Assembly (NCBI GenBank): GCA_017051695.1
Contig: JAFIDK010000006.1
Location: 310,001-374,000, forward strand
Source of the DNA: Algoriphagus aestuarii
GTDB lineage: Bacteria; Bacteroidota; Bacteroidia; Cytophagales; Cyclobacteriaceae
Direction: 5' to 3'
DNA: 64,000 nt
The translations under genes and the position numbers were made by a program. The notes below the pieces were generated by a model. The model had not been told where the DNA came from. It searched no databases and worked only from the letters and a program-made list of their open reading frames with translations. This document shows positions 62,910 through 64,000 of the stretch, one piece after another (within the stretch, counting starts at the first letter, position 1; each line of letters begins with the position of its first letter).

Positions 62910-63455
62910 TCAGGAAAACTGCGGAGGAGGGGAATCTATTGTAAACGTTGGATTTTGGTAAGGTAAAAAAACAAATCCTAGTAAAGACTGGTAGGTGGTC
63001 TTTTCAAAATCCACAAAAGAAAAGAAGTCATTCTGAATATAATCCTTGACGAAATTTTTCTGAAGCGATTTGCCATTTTGATCCTGTGGCAATTCATCTC
63101 CTACTATCGAGGAAATCCAGGTTTGAAATGTTTGATCTAATACTGCCCTTGATGTATCTGGTACATAGATTATCTGCAGCGTTTCTTTTGTATATCGTTG
63201 CTTGATGGCACGATAATACTTCCCGTCTTTTTCGAATTTGGTATTGGTAACCTGAAAATCCTCTTGATAGGACATATAAGGAACTGCCAATGGCACTTCT
63301 AACATCCTTTCTTCCAATTGAGAATCTTCCAAATCAAAAATCTGTTCTTCCCATTGTGCTTCTAGGTGATTTTCATAGGAAAAATAAAATGCATAGTAGC
63401 CAAATTGATAAATGGCAAAGCATGCGAGAAGCAGTATGGAAGAGATTTTTTTCAA
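62910..63455 (-). CDS. Exported hypothetical protein with SPPPQF C terminus
   Basis: This 181-residue protein has an N-terminal signal or anchor (ILLLACFAIYQFGYYAFYF) and an acidic region with EVPLAVPYMSYQEDFQVTN, then KYYRAIKQRYTKETLQIIYVPD. It ends TIDSPPPQFS. Proteins with this order (signal segment, a LPLAVPY-like motif, a Pro-rich last few residues) recur in Bacteroidota beside surface or metal-related genes in my recall, but I know no named family. The start is a TTG at 63455 right at the signal. It is 129 bases upstream of the barrel gene on the same strand and could be expressed with the locus. Confidence 0.6.
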   Translation of the reverse strand: MKKISSILLLACFAIYQFGYYAFYFSYENHLEAQWEEQIFDLEDSQLEERMLEVPLAVPYMSYQEDFQVTNTKFEKDGKYYRAIKQRYTKETLQIIYVPDTSRAVLDQTFQTWISSIVGDELPQDQNGKSLQKNFVKDYIQNDFFSFVDFEKTTYQSLLGFVFLPYQNPTFTIDSPPPQFS

Positions 63456-63571
63456 TTCGGTAGACTTGCAATTCGAAATGTATTAACATTTCAAACAAAG
63501 CCCAATTAAAATATGAAAAAGGTCACTTAAAAAAACAACATTTTCATTATTTGAAATTCACTTCCAAACAA

Positions 63572-63775
63572 TCACTGATTTTCAAAATAATATTTCACCA
63601 AAAAATAGAGAATCAAAAATAAAATCGTAGATAACCCAAATACCTTAACAACCTTCAATCTATTGAAACGGTCCAAAAACCATAAAACATAGACAGGTCG
63701 AATCAGTCCTAGGACTATTTGAAGAATGGATAAATAAATACCAAGTTTGAGAAGAAACAGAACTGCCTTGACCAT
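63572..63775 (-). CDS. Small two-helix membrane protein
   Basis: This protein of about 67 residues has two hydrophobic segments (about 3-22 and 45-62) flanking a short charged loop (LDRFNRLKVVKVFG). It is hydrophobic throughout and has no recognised domain. The ATG at 63775 is used; a TTG lies two codons earlier. It is downstream of infB on the same strand, separated by a terminator. I cannot assign a function. Confidence 0.5.
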   Translation of the reverse strand: MVKAVLFLLKLGIYLSILQIVLGLIRPVYVLWFLDRFNRLKVVKVFGLSTILFLILYFLVKYYFENQ

Positions 63776-63784
63776 TTTCAAAAA

Positions 63785-63814
63785 TAAAAAAGGAACAGCA
63801 AGCTGTTCCTTTTA
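63785..63814 (-). terminator. Terminator of infB
   Basis: AAAAGGAACAG (63789-63799) and CTGTTCCTTTT (63804-63814) pair around a 4-base loop; flanking A/T runs make it usable on both strands. It lies just downstream of the infB stop codon. Confidence 0.85.
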
Positions 63815-63838
63815 ATTAATTAATATTTCCAATACGAA

Positions 63839-64000
63839 TTATTTCTTTCGCTTGATTTCTTTCATCTCGTACCCTTCAATGGTATCATCGATTTCGATGT
63901 TATTGAAGTTCTTGATAGAAATACCGCATTCGTAACCTGCTTTTACTTCCGCTACATCATCTTTGAATCGCTTCAACTGATCGATTTCACCGTCATGAAT
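63839..64000 (-). CDS. infB: Translation initiation factor IF-2, C-terminal fragment (cut by window)
   Basis: Only the last 53 residues and stop are in the window. They read [19 protein letters not shown], then [23 protein letters not shown] and the terminal EIKRKK. This matches the extreme C terminus of IF-2 domain IV, which binds formylmethionyl-tRNA. The sequence is open to the right edge; the rest of the gene lies outside. It is followed by a strong hairpin terminator. Confidence 0.88.
   Translation of the reverse strand: MHDGEIDQLKRFKDDVAEVKAGYECGISIKNFNNIEIDDTIEGYEMKEIKRKK

Overview
This window looks like a gene-dense chromosomal segment of a Bacteroidota bacterium, most likely from the Cytophagales (Cyclobacteriaceae, Algoriphagus-like). 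The evidence is the gliding/type IX secretion genes gldK-gldL-gldM with a PorP/SprF protein, a separate porG-uppS-bamA-ompH-ompH cluster, a long-form NusB, a TonB-dependent receptor, TAnnTTTG promoter elements, frequent TTG starts and the moderate AT content. The genus is an inference. I found no rRNA, tRNA, CRISPR array, prophage or intact insertion sequence, and no gene-free stretch longer than about 260 bases.

Layout. 1-8.5 kb (minus): gldM (cut by the window edge), gldL, gldK, a PorP/SprF protein, hemD, a DUF4271 membrane protein and a POTRA/Omp85 outer-membrane protein. 8.5-16.4 kb (plus): hemW, a DUF721 protein, a three-gene phosphatase/STAS/anti-sigma-kinase partner-switching module and two parvulin-type periplasmic chaperones. 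16.4-18.6 kb (minus): a Lys/Glu-rich coiled-coil protein and an ABC exporter half with a degenerate ATPase site. 18.7-32.9 kb (mostly plus): leucine dehydrogenase, the nusB-ytxH-DUF1573-yajC-ybbR-coaE run, a bestrophin, a HipA-like kinase/DUF3037 pair, an esterase, a TonB receptor, and an amino-acid permease coupled to an aldo-keto reductase/RidA fusion. 33-40.3 kb (minus): a large Asp-box propeller protein, a peroxiredoxin-thioredoxin-DUF6952 operon, serS and a lipoprotein. 40.3-50.1 kb (plus): a 2OG-Fe(II) oxygenase, chrA, a CBS protein, nadK, porG, uppS, bamA, two ompH/skp genes and a thioredoxin. 50.1-57.3 kb (minus): a pseudouridine synthase with a long disordered tail, murQ, an amino-sugar kinase, a cytochrome b5-like protein, an arginase-fold protein with altered metal ligands, a lone nqrF, and an accD that lacks most zinc-ribbon cysteines. 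57.5-64 kb: cstA (plus), then a minus-strand locus with a vanadium-haloperoxidase-like lipoprotein between two outer-membrane barrel proteins, two small proteins, and the 3' end of infB.

How the genes work together. Several blocks serve the cell envelope: T9SS core and ring parts, BAM plus Skp and SurA-type chaperones, undecaprenyl-PP synthesis, and MurNAc/GlcNAc recycling. Others serve redox and carbon metabolism (Prx/Trx, NqrF, AccD, CstA, LeuDH). Most of the window is core genome. The least explained parts are the HipA-like/DUF3037 pair, the permease/AKR-RidA pair, the haloperoxidase-like locus, the degenerate-site ABC exporter, and the arginase-like/cytochrome b5-like genes coupled to amino-sugar recycling. 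None of these is proven to be a new system from sequence alone.
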